A stretch of 64,000 bases of DNA from Maniola hyperantus. Its lineage: Eukaryota; Arthropoda; Insecta; Lepidoptera; Nymphalidae. This document shows, piece by piece, positions 53,726 to 64,000 of the stretch; the first letter of the stretch is position 1, and each line of letters opens with the position of its first letter. Both the position numbers and the translations under genes were made by a program. The notes under the pieces were generated by a model that searched no databases, was not told the DNA's origin, and saw nothing but the letters and a program-made list of their open reading frames with translations. The DNA lies in NCBI RefSeq assembly GCF_902806685.2, contig NC_048560.1:1838492-1902491 (forward strand). Direction: 5' to 3'.

Positions 53726-54655
53726 CGTGTTGGAGAGAGGTAAATCATCCGTAATTTGCCTCGTGATTTAATCATGAACCGACCAATAGCTCCTGACCTA
53801 GTTAGGGAACTGCCGGAGGCTATTCGATCCCTAACTTAGCTACCAACAAAACAATAATATTATCTTTTATAATCCAAGAGATAATCCTGAGATTTCTTTT
53901 GTGACAAATGCATTTAAATGAAATAAAAAAGTTAAAAGTCACGAGTAGATGCACGAAATTAAAATCGCATGGCCTGATTTTTAAATTTTCATTTACAAAT
54001 ATTGACAAAGGCAAATTGATTCACATAATTCAGAACGTTTTACTGTAAAACATTACGACCAATCATCATCTAACCATCTGCAAAAAAGACGTGTTTTATT
54101 ATATTGGCATACCTAGTAGCTGCATAAAGTTTGTTCCATTTCAAATCAAGCAATCATACCTAATATATTTCTCTATTTTGTTATCTCCAGCGTCAAAATT
54201 TTGTTGAGTTTGAATGCTTACACTGAAAAGCAATTTAATTTATGATCAGATTGAAATTCATTTATTATATTATAGCCATTCGAATGAATAAATTGCCCCG
54301 AATTACACATATTACGGCACTAAAAAATGCAATCGAAAAATTACATAAGTATTTTGTTTCATGTATTCGTCACAAGGGTAATCCCACAGCCGTCTCTTGC
54401 ACTACATTGGCCGAGAGTAATTGATACAAATACCGTCTATAAATGTTTACAAGTATACACAATTTTTATAGAGGCGCGGGGAGCGAGGCGTTGCGAAGTG
54501 GGGGAAGGGGGAAGATCCTAACAGGGTCTGGGACCTCTGATTGCAGTAAGAGCCGAAAAAGCAGCAGACCTCGAACGCAACGCAGTTAAAATTATGACTG
54601 TGGTAGTGGCCATTAGATACTTTTAGTTTTCCATAGTTTGCTTAAAGAGGAACAT
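53726..54655. other. No recognisable feature
   Basis: Spacer. A GA-rich patch at 54472-54515 is the only compositional anomaly. Confidence 0.4.
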
Positions 54656-54656
54656 G

Positions 54657-54706
54657 TCGCTTACGCGTTTCTCCGAGCAAGTTCTTGGAGAAACACGTAA
54701 GCGACG
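54657..54706. repeat. Hairpin with 19-bp arms
   Basis: GTCGCTTACGCGTTTCTCC opposes GGAGAAACACGTAAGCGAC with one mismatch around gagcaagttctt. Confidence 0.8.
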
Positions 54707-54730
54707 CGATTTGCCCGCACGCTTTAGAGA

Positions 54731-54851
54731 GCGGTTACGCACTCATCCGATCCGAGACCGTGAAAATACGTTCCTTTTTGTTTTGTATGGGAGCTTATGA
54801 CATATGTCGGACAGAACTCGGATGACGGAAGTGTATATCGTAATCGCTCTT
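54731..54851. mobile_element. Possible MITE
   Basis: agagcggttacgcactcatc at the left and gtatatcgtaatcgctct at the right pair imperfectly; atccga also pairs with tcggat inside. Confidence 0.4.
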
Positions 54852-55049
54852 AGGTATAACTAAAAAACGCGTTGCGATCGGCGCTTGCGGCTCTACGGCT
54901 CGAGTTCCCATAGGTGCCGAAAAGTTCACAATTTGAAGCCAATTTCAAAATCTATCTATAGATTTCCACTATCTATCTCGATCTATAGAAGTATTTGTCT
55001 ATAACTGTAATGACCTGTATTTGAGGGTAAAAAGAAAAAGACTGTGGCA

Positions 55050-55298
55050 TCATCATCATCATGATTAACCCATTACCGGCCCACTACGGAACACGGGTCT
55101 CCTCTCAGAATGAGAAGGGTTTAGGCCATAGTCTGCCACTGGCCCAGTGCGTATTGGCAGACTTCACACATCTTTGAGAACATTATGGCGAACTCTCAGG
55201 CATGCAGGTTCACGATATTATGTTTGCTTAAAACGCACACAACTCCGAATAAGTCAGAGGTGCGTACCCGGGATGAAACCCTGGACCCCCGATTAGGA
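55050..55298 (-). mobile_element. SINE1, head missing
   Basis: (ATC)n tail, body, and B-box area with ccgggatgaaaccctgg; the A-box part is gone. Confidence 0.75.
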
Positions 55299-55404
55299 CC
55301 TATAAAATTAAAAAAGTCCAAAAACGTTAAGAAAGAAGCTCGCTTTCTTTGGACATTTACAAAGATGAACCCAATTTTCATTCCCAAGATTAGTTTTGGA
55401 AGGA

Positions 55405-55580
55405 AGAATTGAAGACAAAAGGACTTCAAGTCGCCAAAGACGCAAATGGTTGGACGATATAAGGGGGTGGACCAGGCTTAATTACCCAAAGTCAAAGAGG
55501 CGGCTTTAAATAGAGAAACTTTTCGCGTGATGACCGCCAAACTTCGTTTCGAAGACGGCACGCGATGATGATGATGAAAA
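55405..55580 (+). mobile_element. LINE 3' end, second tail family
   Basis: One frame reads RRKWLDDIRGWTRLNYP then KSKRR before a stop, and a GATGATGATG tail lies at 55566-55577. The KWLDDI core resembles RTE-like C-termini but differs from the other RTE copies here. Confidence 0.6.
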
Positions 55581-56038
55581 AAGTTGAAATAAAGGCATCG
55601 CAGTGTAGACAAGTTTAAATGGACAGGAAGGGACCTACGTAGCTCCTTACTAACTATTAACTTCCAACTTCGCAATGGACGGATAATCCGTAGCCAGGTA
55701 CTTTGATAAAACAAATTTGTTTGTTTGTTTGTTCCATCGTAGGTACAAAATTATTTGAAAAATACGGACAAGCGATTTTTTTTTATTATATAGGTAACTT
55801 TTCAAAAACCTCCTTAAATTTCAATTTTTTTTATCTACGGGAAAATACAGCAGGAACTTACTAAAATTAATAATATTATATTTTTTGGAGCGTGTATTTT
55901 TGAATAAGAACTAGTTGAACAGAGGGTAGATTCGTTACCGAACAGCTGGTTATTGATAAACCAAAAAATATAGAAAAAAAAGAGTAAAAACAATGCATAT
56001 TCTTTAAAATGCCTAAACCAATGAAAACAAGTGAACTA

Positions 56039-56150
56039 CGCGCTAGACGGGTCATTCCGAACAAAAATCGTATTGTAATAAGTTGTCAAAATTAGTTGCG
56101 TGTTGCATTCCGCAATTTTGTATTTAATTCGGTTTGACCCGTCTAGTGCG
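56039..56150. mobile_element. TA-flanked MITE
   Basis: CGCGCTAGACGGGTCA and TGACCCGTCTAGTGCG are near-complementary ends lying between TA dinucleotides. Confidence 0.65.
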
Positions 56151-56743
56151 TACCTATCTAGTCTAGGTCAATGGCCAGGACCATACGAAAACCAATATCA
56201 GGTCGCAGACCTACTAAATATTTAGACATGCCAAAAAAATATTTCAAGAAAAAATCAATAAAACGTCTCACAACAAAAAGTGTTATTTTTTATAACTTGG
56301 ACACAGAAGCTTGTCCGTATTTTTTAATAACCTTGAATATTTTTAATTCAACGTCAATTGACCCCAACATCATCGAGACGGTACAAAAATACATCTCACT
56401 ACAATCTAACTTAACTAAACTAACCAGATTAAATATCTCTTTTTGATAACATCGTACACAGGTGTAACCCACGCTGCGCCCGCGCCTCTCGGGAATATCA
56501 CAATTCTTTACAACATTAACGATGATTATACTTTTGAGGTCAAACGACTACTGGAGAAAGACTAGGCTGCGTTTAAAAAGTCAAGGAAGTAGTAGAAAAA
56601 AAAAATTTTTATAAAGTAAAAAGTAGTTTTTGAAAAAGCCGCCAAGTGCTTATGAGCATGACGAAACCAGTGTTATCACTTTTTTTTCTGGAAAAAAATT
56701 TAAAACTTTTAAAAGGGTATAGATGATCTACTTCACGAAGACC

Positions 56744-56777
56744 GTTTGACTATGTTTGTGTGCAAACATAGTCAAAC
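56744..56777. repeat. Perfect 15-bp hairpin
   Basis: GTTTGACTATGTTTG and its exact complement around a tgtg loop. Confidence 0.85.
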
Positions 56778-57810
56778 ATTGATATAATGTACGTGGCGCT
56801 CAGTTTCGGTTTACATTATGCACAAAAATGCTTATACGCTTATCGGTACACTCACCACCACAACCACGGCTGAGTGGTCATAGTAAAATAGAACATCTAT
56901 AACCGCCCTTTTATTTTGAAATATACCATTCCCCAGTAGCCGCTAAACCTTATCAGAAAGAAAAGACAATACGCTCTCTACCGAGCGGCACAGTTGAGCT
57001 AAGAAGTGTTGAAGAGAGACAGACAGATACAGAGAGAGACGGAACACAATCTAATCAAACTAACCATCGAACAACAATTCAACATCGCACATTCTGATAA
57101 AAACGTTTTTTTTTCTTTATACATTTATATTACGTATTGTGTGAGCGATTTGTTCCGATAAGGTGCGAAGCAATGCGAAATGTCAAAGTATTTTTACTTA
57201 AAATTAAGAGTGATATACTGATATATGACTCCAGTGTGTGGTATTTGCCTGAATCGCATCGCTTCGTATCATTTCACATCGATTCGCATCTGATCGCTTC
57301 AAATAGCTTTCACAAAACGAAAGCTTTACGCTATATTTTAAGATTGTTGCAAAAATTGTGGTAGCAAATGTTACTCCATACAAAACGCGTCCGTTCTATG
57401 CGGACATCTAAAATTGACATCGAAATTTACATGATTTCCATTTTTTAAGCTATGATACACAATTTATTAAGCACTGAGCACGATGTACTAATCTAATTTA
57501 AAGCGCCCAACGCTTGTTTAAGTTTTTTCGTGGTAGGTAACGTTTTAAATATTTAAATGGCTCATAATCTTTGTACACATTCATAAAAATAAAGTACACC
57601 AACTTTTGTTCAAATAGGTAGATACTTAAAATGTTTACATGCAGATATTGCCTTTAATCTGTTTTTTAAATATTAAAAAGTTCCTTTTTTTGGCTTGTCT
57701 ATTCTAACAGATTAGTACATCTATACTTCAATGTGTATACGTTTAGTTATAATTATGAATTTGACATCTATATAAAATATAATGTAGATATATGCCGGTA
57801 CGGCGTCAAT

Positions 57811-57902
57811 GCTTCTAGAAATTTCCCAGTTTAACCTCCCTTTGCGAAAAATTCCGGCCGGAATGTTGACCTGTAGGTATGATTAAACTGGAAATTTCCA
57901 GA
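57811..57902. repeat. Inverted repeat, about 20-bp arms
   Basis: tctagaaatttcccagttta against taaactggaaatttccaga with small differences, 92-bp span. Confidence 0.6.
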
Positions 57903-59540
57903 AATTATCCCTTAAGTCCTACGAAATACATATTATAATATTATCACTTATAAATTCTAATTTCCATTTGTATTGGTGTTCACATTTTCTCTAAACATTC
58001 AGATATTTTGTTAATTCATACATTTATAAAGTGAATTGACACAGTATGATAAAATTCAAACTTAATTTACATTTCCATACGAAATCCTGATACTCTATGA
58101 CATTAATAACTACACACAACATACATTTATGACATCTATTATATAAAAACTATCAAATTTGACATCTCTTACACAAGCTATCAAGTTTGGTGTCAGTATT
58201 TTTAACTCATAGCGAAGAAAGGAAAGAATTTTATCTAACCCATAAAATACCCATTATAAATAACCCATTTTTAAAAACCAATTCTTAACAACGTTTCAAG
58301 CTAGTAGCAAAACCAATAGAAAAGAGGTTTAATTAAAAAGAAGAATATACTGAGGTAAGATAAGGTATGATGTATACCTATTATGTTTTTAACAAAATAT
58401 TTTTAAAAGTACCAACTTTTGCATGTCTACTCGATTTCATGCTCTATGGCATTCGTAGAGTTCTAAATGTTTCATACTGTGTCCAACTCACTTTATTTAA
58501 ATAAAAACACGAAAAAATATATTAAATTCACAATTTAGCCCGTCATCAATATAAGAAAAATCTATTTATTTATTACAAATATCAACAATTTGGCACATTA
58601 CTTTCCTGTTTCGAACAGTCACTAAAACTAAAGTAACAATGCAAGAGAAACTAATAATAATAATAAAAGGAAAACTATTCATAGAGTAGATAGTAGTAGA
58701 ATAGATAGGACGTACGTTGCAATGCAGTCTACCAACAGAATAAAGAAAGGATTCGGAGTGAATCAGCTGGTGATTTTAAATTAAACTGGTTTAAATTAAA
58801 TTAAATCTAAAATGAGGTTTTAGATTTAATGTTGTTTTATTTTACTTTCAATTTAGATCTAAGTTTTTTTTAATATAATTGTCTATCCCTTTAGATCGTG
58901 ACTTTGACCACTGAATATACTTGAACTCAAACCAAGCAAAACGGCTTAACTGTGTTAAAACTGAGTCTAATAAATTTCTCAACATAAAATAAGTACATAA
59001 AATTTTAATGGTACAAAACAAAATGTCTCTTTAGATTTAAAACTCAAAATTGTTTTGATTAACTATAACGCCAAAAGCTTTATTTAATTCCCCCGAAAAG
59101 CAACGCCAACTGAATGTCATTGCAACGAACGTGCCAAGAATCCAAGATGGCGAGAGTTCAGAGTTAGGACGCTAATACGTAACAAATTATATTCATAGGA
59201 TTGCTACAGTATCTAGAAATGCTAGAATACAACACGTACATTTCTACTAGAGATAGTGCATGCAGGTTTTGCCCTCAAAACAGTACCTACCTACTTACTT
59301 TGTTGTGTTAATGAAACGCGTATCGGATGACAACTAACTTTATTGTTGAATAAATAAAAAAAATTAAAAAAAAACTCACAACATCTCCCCCTTAATAAAC
59401 AAATTAACATAGGATTATCTTCCCCAACAAAGAAAAAAAAAATACAAATTAAAACAGACAATATGCAAATAAACAAAACAATGGAAAAAATAATGATCAG
59501 AAAAAGTAGTTCAATACCTATACTAAAATACCACAGAGCA
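57903..59540. other. A+T-rich, repeat-poor stretch
   Basis: I find no SINE, Helitron or LINE piece and no convincing exon here. Confidence 0.5.
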
Positions 59541-59612
59541 ATGTCAGAATTTAAGATTTAAATATCTTAAATTCTGACATCCTCTAGAACTTAGATAACT
59601 AAGTTCTAAAGG
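59541..59612. repeat. Two adjacent hairpins
   Basis: ATGTCAGAATTTAAGAT and its exact complement around ttaaat (59541-59580), then CCTCTAGAACTTAG against CTAAGTTCTAAAGG with one mismatch (59581-59612). Confidence 0.85.
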
Positions 59613-60470
59613 ATTGTAAGGAAAGTCTCTCATGAAAGGAATTCAAGAACCAAATTACAACGTTGTGTGAGAAAACACTGAATTGTCATTGGCGGAATTA
59701 TTGTGGACTACGAAACCGCAGTACAAAGATCCATAGAGGAGACAAGAAGAAGAAGAAGTACTTTATGATGAATCCAACTATACGCTGTTTAAACCAAAGC
59801 TAAAACTTAAAGGAAAGTTACGAGACTTCAAAATGTGGCTCAGGAGTGATTGAATACGATATGATCAAAATAGGCTCTAAATGTGTATTATTCTGATCAC
59901 GGAACAGAAAGAACAGTGGAAGTGCAATTCACCAAAATGACTATAGGAACCGCTGTCGCCAAACTCATACAAATATACCGATAGTCATATATTGCACTAC
60001 AAAGAAACAAATCATTTGATTTGTCGTTTAAGTTTAGTCAAAACTAGCCTACGTCACAGATTTGGAAACAAACCCTGACGTTCTAGAAATAAGATTTATT
60101 TTGCTTTAGCGGAAGAACGTATTTACGAGCTATAGTCACACTCACGTCACACTAGATTCAATTTGTCCAATTAATTCCGCTACTTGACCATAGATGGCGG
60201 TATTCTAAGTAGTAGCAATTATAAACTTAATTACTTTAAACATATGGTTGACATTTGCGTGATCGGTCGATTTTTTTTCCTACTCAGTTAAGGCTGCACC
60301 ACGTAGCTCAATGAATTACCTATCGATATCGATAGATACTCGTTATTTTGTTCATTCGCAAAAATAAAATTAAAAAAGGTAATTATAAAATTGAATAAAA
60401 GTGCTGGTATGTATGCATGCCTTTTACAAGTATGCACAATAAATACTGCAACGTATGAAAATAGATAAAT

Positions 60471-60480
60471 TTTATTTATT
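60471..60480 (-). promoter_or_regulatory. Overlapping polyadenylation signals
   Basis: Two AATAAA hexamers on the minus strand, 24 and 28 bases past the stop codon at 60504, placed as expected for the THAP-like transcript. Confidence 0.5.
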
Positions 60481-60503
60481 GCCCTTGAAATAAAACATAT
60501 TTG

Positions 60504-60684
60504 TTAAGAAACTGGCGTTTCGAAAGTCTTATTTTTAATTTTAATAAATGGTGTATGCGAACATTTATGTATATATTTTTCGACTATTGCCTTCATCAAA
60601 TCGGTAACGTGATTAGACGCAGGAATCTCCGAATCACTTTGTCTTTTTGAAGAACCTGGAGTGACCACATTTATCATTTTGTGG
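60504..60684 (-). other. THAP gene exon 3 (terminal)
   Basis: Acceptor ggtttcag|C followed by 59 open codons and TAA at 60506-60504: VVTPGSSKRQSDSEIP, DLMKAIVEKYIHKC and KTFETPVS. No known domain. The full protein would be only about 150 residues, short for a THAP regulator. Polyadenylation signals follow at once. Confidence 0.55.
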
Positions 60685-60714
60685 CTGAAACCAAAATTAA
60701 ATTTTGAGAATAAA

Positions 60715-60935
60715 TCCGTACTAATATTATAAATGCGAAAGTGTGTCTGTCTGTCTGTCTGTCTGCTAGCTTTTCACGGTTCAACCGATCAACCGTTTTT
60801 GATGAAATTTGGTACAGAGATAGCTTGCATCCCGGGAAAGGACATAGGCTACTTTTTATCCCGGAAAGTTGAAAAGTTCCCACAGGATTTTTAAAAACCT
60901 AAATCCACGCGGACGAAGTCGCGGGCATCATCTAG
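60715..60935 (+). mobile_element. Helitron subtype B in the THAP intron
   Basis: TCCGTACTAATATT start at 60715 after host A, CTAG at 60932-60935 before T. Nearly consensus, thus recent, and opposite in orientation to the gene. Confidence 0.9.
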
Positions 60936-61079
60936 TACCTATATAAAAATGAATAGGAGAAAAATTAATTAGTGTGTTTATGAATCAAATTTGATATATA
61001 GTCAGTTAATCTTCATACAAAAATATAACTAAGAGGTGTGTTGTTTTGTATTATAATATCAAGTATTTTCAATACTTAC

Positions 61080-61301
61080 TGAAAGTAATAAAATAAAACA
61101 AGGTTATTTGATTAAAAGACTTAACGATTTTCATTGATGGAAGCGCAGTAGGTTTCGTATATCTATATCCTTTATTTGATATTATAAAATCGACTTCTAA
61201 AAAAATGTTCAGAGCATATCATGCTTGATTTGGTTGGCATCCAATTAACTCTACCTGTTGCATCTATCCATTTCTCTTTGATGCTTGCATCTTTGGGAAA
61301 C
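61080..61301 (-). other. THAP gene exon 2
   Basis: Acceptor tatttttag|G. Encodes most of the zinc finger: FPKDASIKEKWIDATG, VNWMPTKSS, MICSEHF. After the T run the frame shifts to VDFIISNKGYRY and KPTALPSM, which corresponds to the AVPTIF-type end of THAP domains. Donor uncertain: GTAAGT at 61079 is the better site, but GTATTG at 61075 keeps frame with exon 3. Confidence 0.7.
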
Positions 61302-61622
61302 CTAAAAATATTTTAAATGAAGGTTAGAGGAACTACTGATGTCTATTTAGTGATCAATGCAACGTCTCACTCATTAATAAATTATAATTATTGCGTTACT
61401 ATTTATTTATATCTATCGATATCAATCGATAAATTCAATATTCTACTTGGCCACATCACTATTTGAGTAGCGAACACGGAGCGAAGTACTTTCGGAATAG
61501 AATCAATCCAAAATAAACTTTATCTTAATTGTTTAAGGTTGATTTTGACTAACCATTCTATTAAATATTAGTAAATTGAAATAAATTAAGATTTATTAGA
61601 AAACAATGAAAATCGTACTTAC

Positions 61623-61700
61623 CGATAATACGAAACACCTCCATTTTTAAGATTTTATCTCCTACTATCATTTTTACACTACAAAACGGCAGTACGGCAT
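61623..61700 (-). other. THAP gene exon 1
   Basis: 78 bp from ATG to the donor cg|GTAAGT. The ATG frame gives MPYCRFVV then a stop; the frame that splices correctly into exon 2 gives CKNDSRR, a TAA, then NLKNGGVSYYR completed across the splice. The 2-base overhang CG plus the G opening exon 2 makes the Arg of the conserved RFPKD. Confidence 0.65.
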
Positions 61701-61769
61701 TGCTAGGGCAATATGAATTTGTCGCGAGACTACCAACTCCACGCGATGTTAGAACGCGACTGGGATCAG

Positions 61770-61807
61770 TTAAGCGTAACTACGCTTAATTGTGGCACGC
61801 GTGCCAC
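61770..61807. promoter_or_regulatory. Two perfect palindromes upstream of THAP ATG
   Basis: TTAAGCGTA-ac-TACGCTTAA (61770-61789) and GTGGCACGCGTGCCAC (61792-61807) lie 70-107 bp upstream of the minus-strand ATG. Dimeric factor sites are a reasonable guess; no experiment supports it. Confidence 0.4.
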
Positions 61808-61919
61808 GCCTACTTAGCACTTCCACTGTTTTTTCTGTTCCGTGATTCTGATAGTCCCTGTTTATAACTAAGCCAGAATACCCCTATCTCGCACCCTGCA
61901 ATCTGCGTCCCACACACAG

Positions 61920-61950
61920 AAAGAAAAGAAAAAAGGAAAGAAAGGAAATG
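61920..61950 (+). repeat. Purine-rich low-complexity tract
   Basis: Runs of gaaag and aaaagg words of about 30 bases. Confidence 0.7.
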
Positions 61951-63635
61951 CATTTATTTATTGTTGTACAGCACTCCATATCCTGCGCCTTGCATACAAT
62001 AATGTTCTTATGTTTATATACTCGTAAATATACGACTATAATTCGATGTCTATAAATTTTTCAATAAGTAATATAGAGAATTACAATGTTCATAACAACT
62101 TTTGTTCATAATTACTTAGGTATATCGAAATGTTATGGCAAAAGTTTTTGAATACAGTTTATTAAGCAAATGTCATGATTTTCAAATAATAATTTATCGT
62201 TTGAGTCAAATCACATACTTTTTACAACTGCATTAAGATTTAGGAGTAATCTCATTGGATGCAATTTCAAAGAGGCTGTTATTGGTGGGATGTTTTCAAT
62301 TCAAACCAATGGCATACACTTTGCATTTTTTTCTGTGGGAGGAATGAAAAAAAGAAACGTGACGTTTGGTCGGCATAAATGGCGTTTTTCTAAGATTAAT
62401 TCGTTTGGAGCTTTAGAGCTGGGAGGTAATCTCAAAAAGTGTGAAGTATTGTTGTAACTGGTGATAAAGATGTAAAAGAAGTATTTAATGTGTTTCGACA
62501 AGCATAAATGTGTTAAAGAAGTATTACATGGTGTTTCAATGAGTTATCTCATAAGTATTTACGAGTGTATTGAATTAAACATCTGATAACGACGTTGAAG
62601 AAGGCATATTCATTATACAACAGTGTCAAAAATAAATGGATTAGAAGACGCAGGTACTGTTTATTGGATCTTCGAGGACTAAACCACACAAAAGGCTATT
62701 ATTATAGTATGGAACTACTATTACAATTCTATACAGGACGAAGAGCTTAGTAAATATCATATCATGTGTTTTACTAAGAGCATAAGGGCCTTAACGTAAC
62801 ATAGTATAGTTAGAATAGGCTTAAAATAAATCTTTGGTATGGTTAATAGAAATACAACTGTTTTTACGACCGGTTTCTTCTGATTACAACTGTTTCGAGT
62901 TATTTTGAGTTATGTCATTTTGAGTTATGTTGCACATTAATTTCATCTAATTGTATGAAATCTTTTATATGCATTTAAATGAACGCTCAAGAAAAGAAAC
63001 CGGTCTTAAATTCAATTGAATAATCTAACAAATATACATACACTTTCGTATAATACTTTGAAGTGTAAGTAGTCTAAACGTATAAAGATAACTTATAATT
63101 AATTTCATATTATTTTTAGTAAATTACAAAAATAAATAAAAACATAACACTGCCCTTAATGTTATGTTTTGTTCAGTCGTTTTATGTCAATTTTTCTACA
63201 AGAGGATTCGATTACAGGGCTTGTATAGGAAAGGTTGATATTTGAGCTTCTATAAAAATCCACTGCGAGTTAAAATTTCCATTCCATACAAAAAATGTCT
63301 TATTTATTGCTACTTAACTATTCTTAAATTGAGCATTGCATAACGTGAAACCCAAAAGATTCTTATAAATACTAAGCTAATTAAAATTGATAAAAAAGAT
63401 TTTAAAATCAATAAATAATGGGGGATTTTTTATTTAGATGAGATAAAGTAAGGTACCTAACATCCCCACGCAGCGAAAACCAACCTTAACGACATATAAA
63501 AAAGATTCTAAATAGTTTAAAAACATTTAAACCAAAACCAATAACGACTCAACTCCAATAAATTTTGGACAAGCACTCGCAGCGGAAAACCAACCTTACC
63601 CCAATAGTAACAAGGTACAAAATTGTTCGAAACTT
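61951..63635. other. Repeat-poor A+T-rich stretch
   Basis: No mobile element or convincing exon seen. If the exon at 63636-63818 is terminal, part of this stretch would be its 3' UTR on the minus strand. Confidence 0.4.
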
Positions 63636-63818
63636 TTAAACCATGGTTAATAACGTTGCAACTGCAATGAATACCGTCACATGTACAACGCGTACCTTGT
63701 TCGTACCGGCCTGTAGAGCTCGTACTGCGTGTCGTGCTGGTGACGGAGAGGCTTGCACGGTGCGACGAGGGAACACCGCCACGGCACCGCCGTTTGAGGA
63801 TACGGCTACACACCAGAC
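63636..63818 (-). CDS. Candidate terminal coding exon
   Basis: On the minus strand a run of nine T then ctacatag forms a good splice acceptor; the exon opens at 63818 with VWCVAVSSNGGAVAVF and stays open for 60 codons to TAA at 63638-63636. The sequence is markedly more GC-rich than its surroundings and many codons start with G, as in real coding DNA. The last 15 residues, VHVTVFIAVATLLTM and V, are hydrophobic and stand at the very C-terminus after a basic stretch, which would fit a membrane anchor or GPI signal. Another frame over the same DNA is also open, so the choice rests on the acceptor and composition. The protein is not recognised; upstream exons lie beyond the window. Confidence 0.4.
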   Translation of the reverse strand, partial: VWCVAVSSNGGAVAVFPRRTVQASPSPARHAVRALQAGTNKVRVVHVTVFIAVATLLTMV

Positions 63819-63884
63819 CTATGTAGAAAAAAAAATATTATACAACTATTTAAAAAATAGCTATGATATCCTATGATATCCTAG

Positions 63885-64000
63885 TACTTAAGACGTCCGC
63901 ATCCTAATCGGAGATCGGGGATTCGATCCCGAGCCTCCTCTAAGTTCTATCTCTAAGTTGGAGTTATGTGCCTTTTAAGTATTTAACGGTGAAGGAAAAC
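63885..64000 (+). mobile_element. SINE1 head, continues past window end
   Basis: agacgtccgcatcctaatcg, B box gggattcgatcccgag and ggtgaaggaaaac; plus strand, cut by the window edge. Confidence 0.8.

Larger units (their letters stand above)
60504..61700 (-). pseudogene. THAP-domain protein gene, decayed
   Basis: THAP domains are C2CH zinc fingers that bind DNA and occur in host regulators and P-element-type transposases. Read on the minus strand: exon 1 from ATG at 61700 to 61623 (MPYC, then in a second frame CKNDSRR and NGGVSYY), donor GTAAGT at 61622; intron of 321 bp; exon 2 from 61301 (FPKD, EKWIDATG, NWMPTK, ICSEHF, then in a third frame NKGYRYTKPTALPS); exon 3 at 60684-60504. The invariant FP, W, P and the C-x2-H pair are visible. 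Lesions: one frameshift between the first two cysteines, a TAA after CKNDSRR, and one extra T in the seven-T run after the CSEH codons. A Helitron sits in intron 2. Strong as a THAP relic; whether any allele is functional is open. Confidence 0.7.

Noticed and set aside
56171..56446. 91-codon plus-strand frame starting MARTIRKPISGRR
   Set aside because: A+T-rich, no domain, no splice or promoter context. Treated as chance.
62301..62501. 66-codon minus-strand frame near the THAP gene
   Set aside because: No signature and no splice logic linking it to either candidate gene.

Overview
This window looks like repeat-rich intergenic or intronic DNA from a moth or butterfly nuclear genome. The strongest evidence is dozens of Lep1-like non-autonomous Helitrons. 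They begin with TC, carry a near-terminal GCGGACGAAGTCGCG stem, end in CTAG and sit between a host A and T. tRNA-headed SINEs with GATGAT or A-rich tails, RTE-type LINE tails and many foldback MITEs support the same reading. No bacterial-style gene organisation, tRNA gene, rRNA or CRISPR array is visible. All identities come from reading the sequence; no database was searched, and percent identities and copy counts are by eye.

Layout. 0.1-20 kb is a mosaic of Helitron subtypes A (GTTTGTTTGTTGG leader), B (TCTGTCTGTCTG leader) and C (GACTGACTGACT leader), SINE1 (tRNA head, GAT tail), RTE 3' ends and palindromic MITEs. 20-30 kb holds LINE C-terminal fragments and a 15-bp minisatellite (42 + 11 units) that appears to be an amplified Helitron 5' terminus and is split by a SINE3. 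30-34 kb has more MITEs, a duplicated 150-bp unit and a three-unit satellite. 34.2-36.1 kb is a 5'-truncated non-LTR retrotransposon with an open reverse transcriptase frame. 36-51 kb is again nested repeats, including a PIF/Harbinger-like transposon (41.5-43.8 kb) with matching terminal repeats and a TTA target duplication, filled with younger insertions. 51-56 kb has two hAT-like MITEs with 8-bp target duplications, more RTE and SINE pieces, and a LINE 3' end.

56-64 kb is poorer in repeats and is the only part with signs of host-type genes. On the minus strand at 61700-60504 a three-exon THAP-domain gene can be read. It has plausible splice sites and two AATAAA signals just after the stop, but a frameshift plus stop in exon 1 and an extra T in exon 2, so I call it a decayed copy. 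At 63818-63636, also minus strand, a polypyrimidine-AG acceptor is followed by 60 open codons ending in a hydrophobic tail, a candidate terminal exon of a gene lying mostly outside the window.

The elements do not form a pathway. They form a readable insertion chronology: Helitrons inside LINE tails, LINEs inside SINEs and Helitrons, hAT MITEs inside palindromic MITEs, and Harbinger inside an unclassified repeat.
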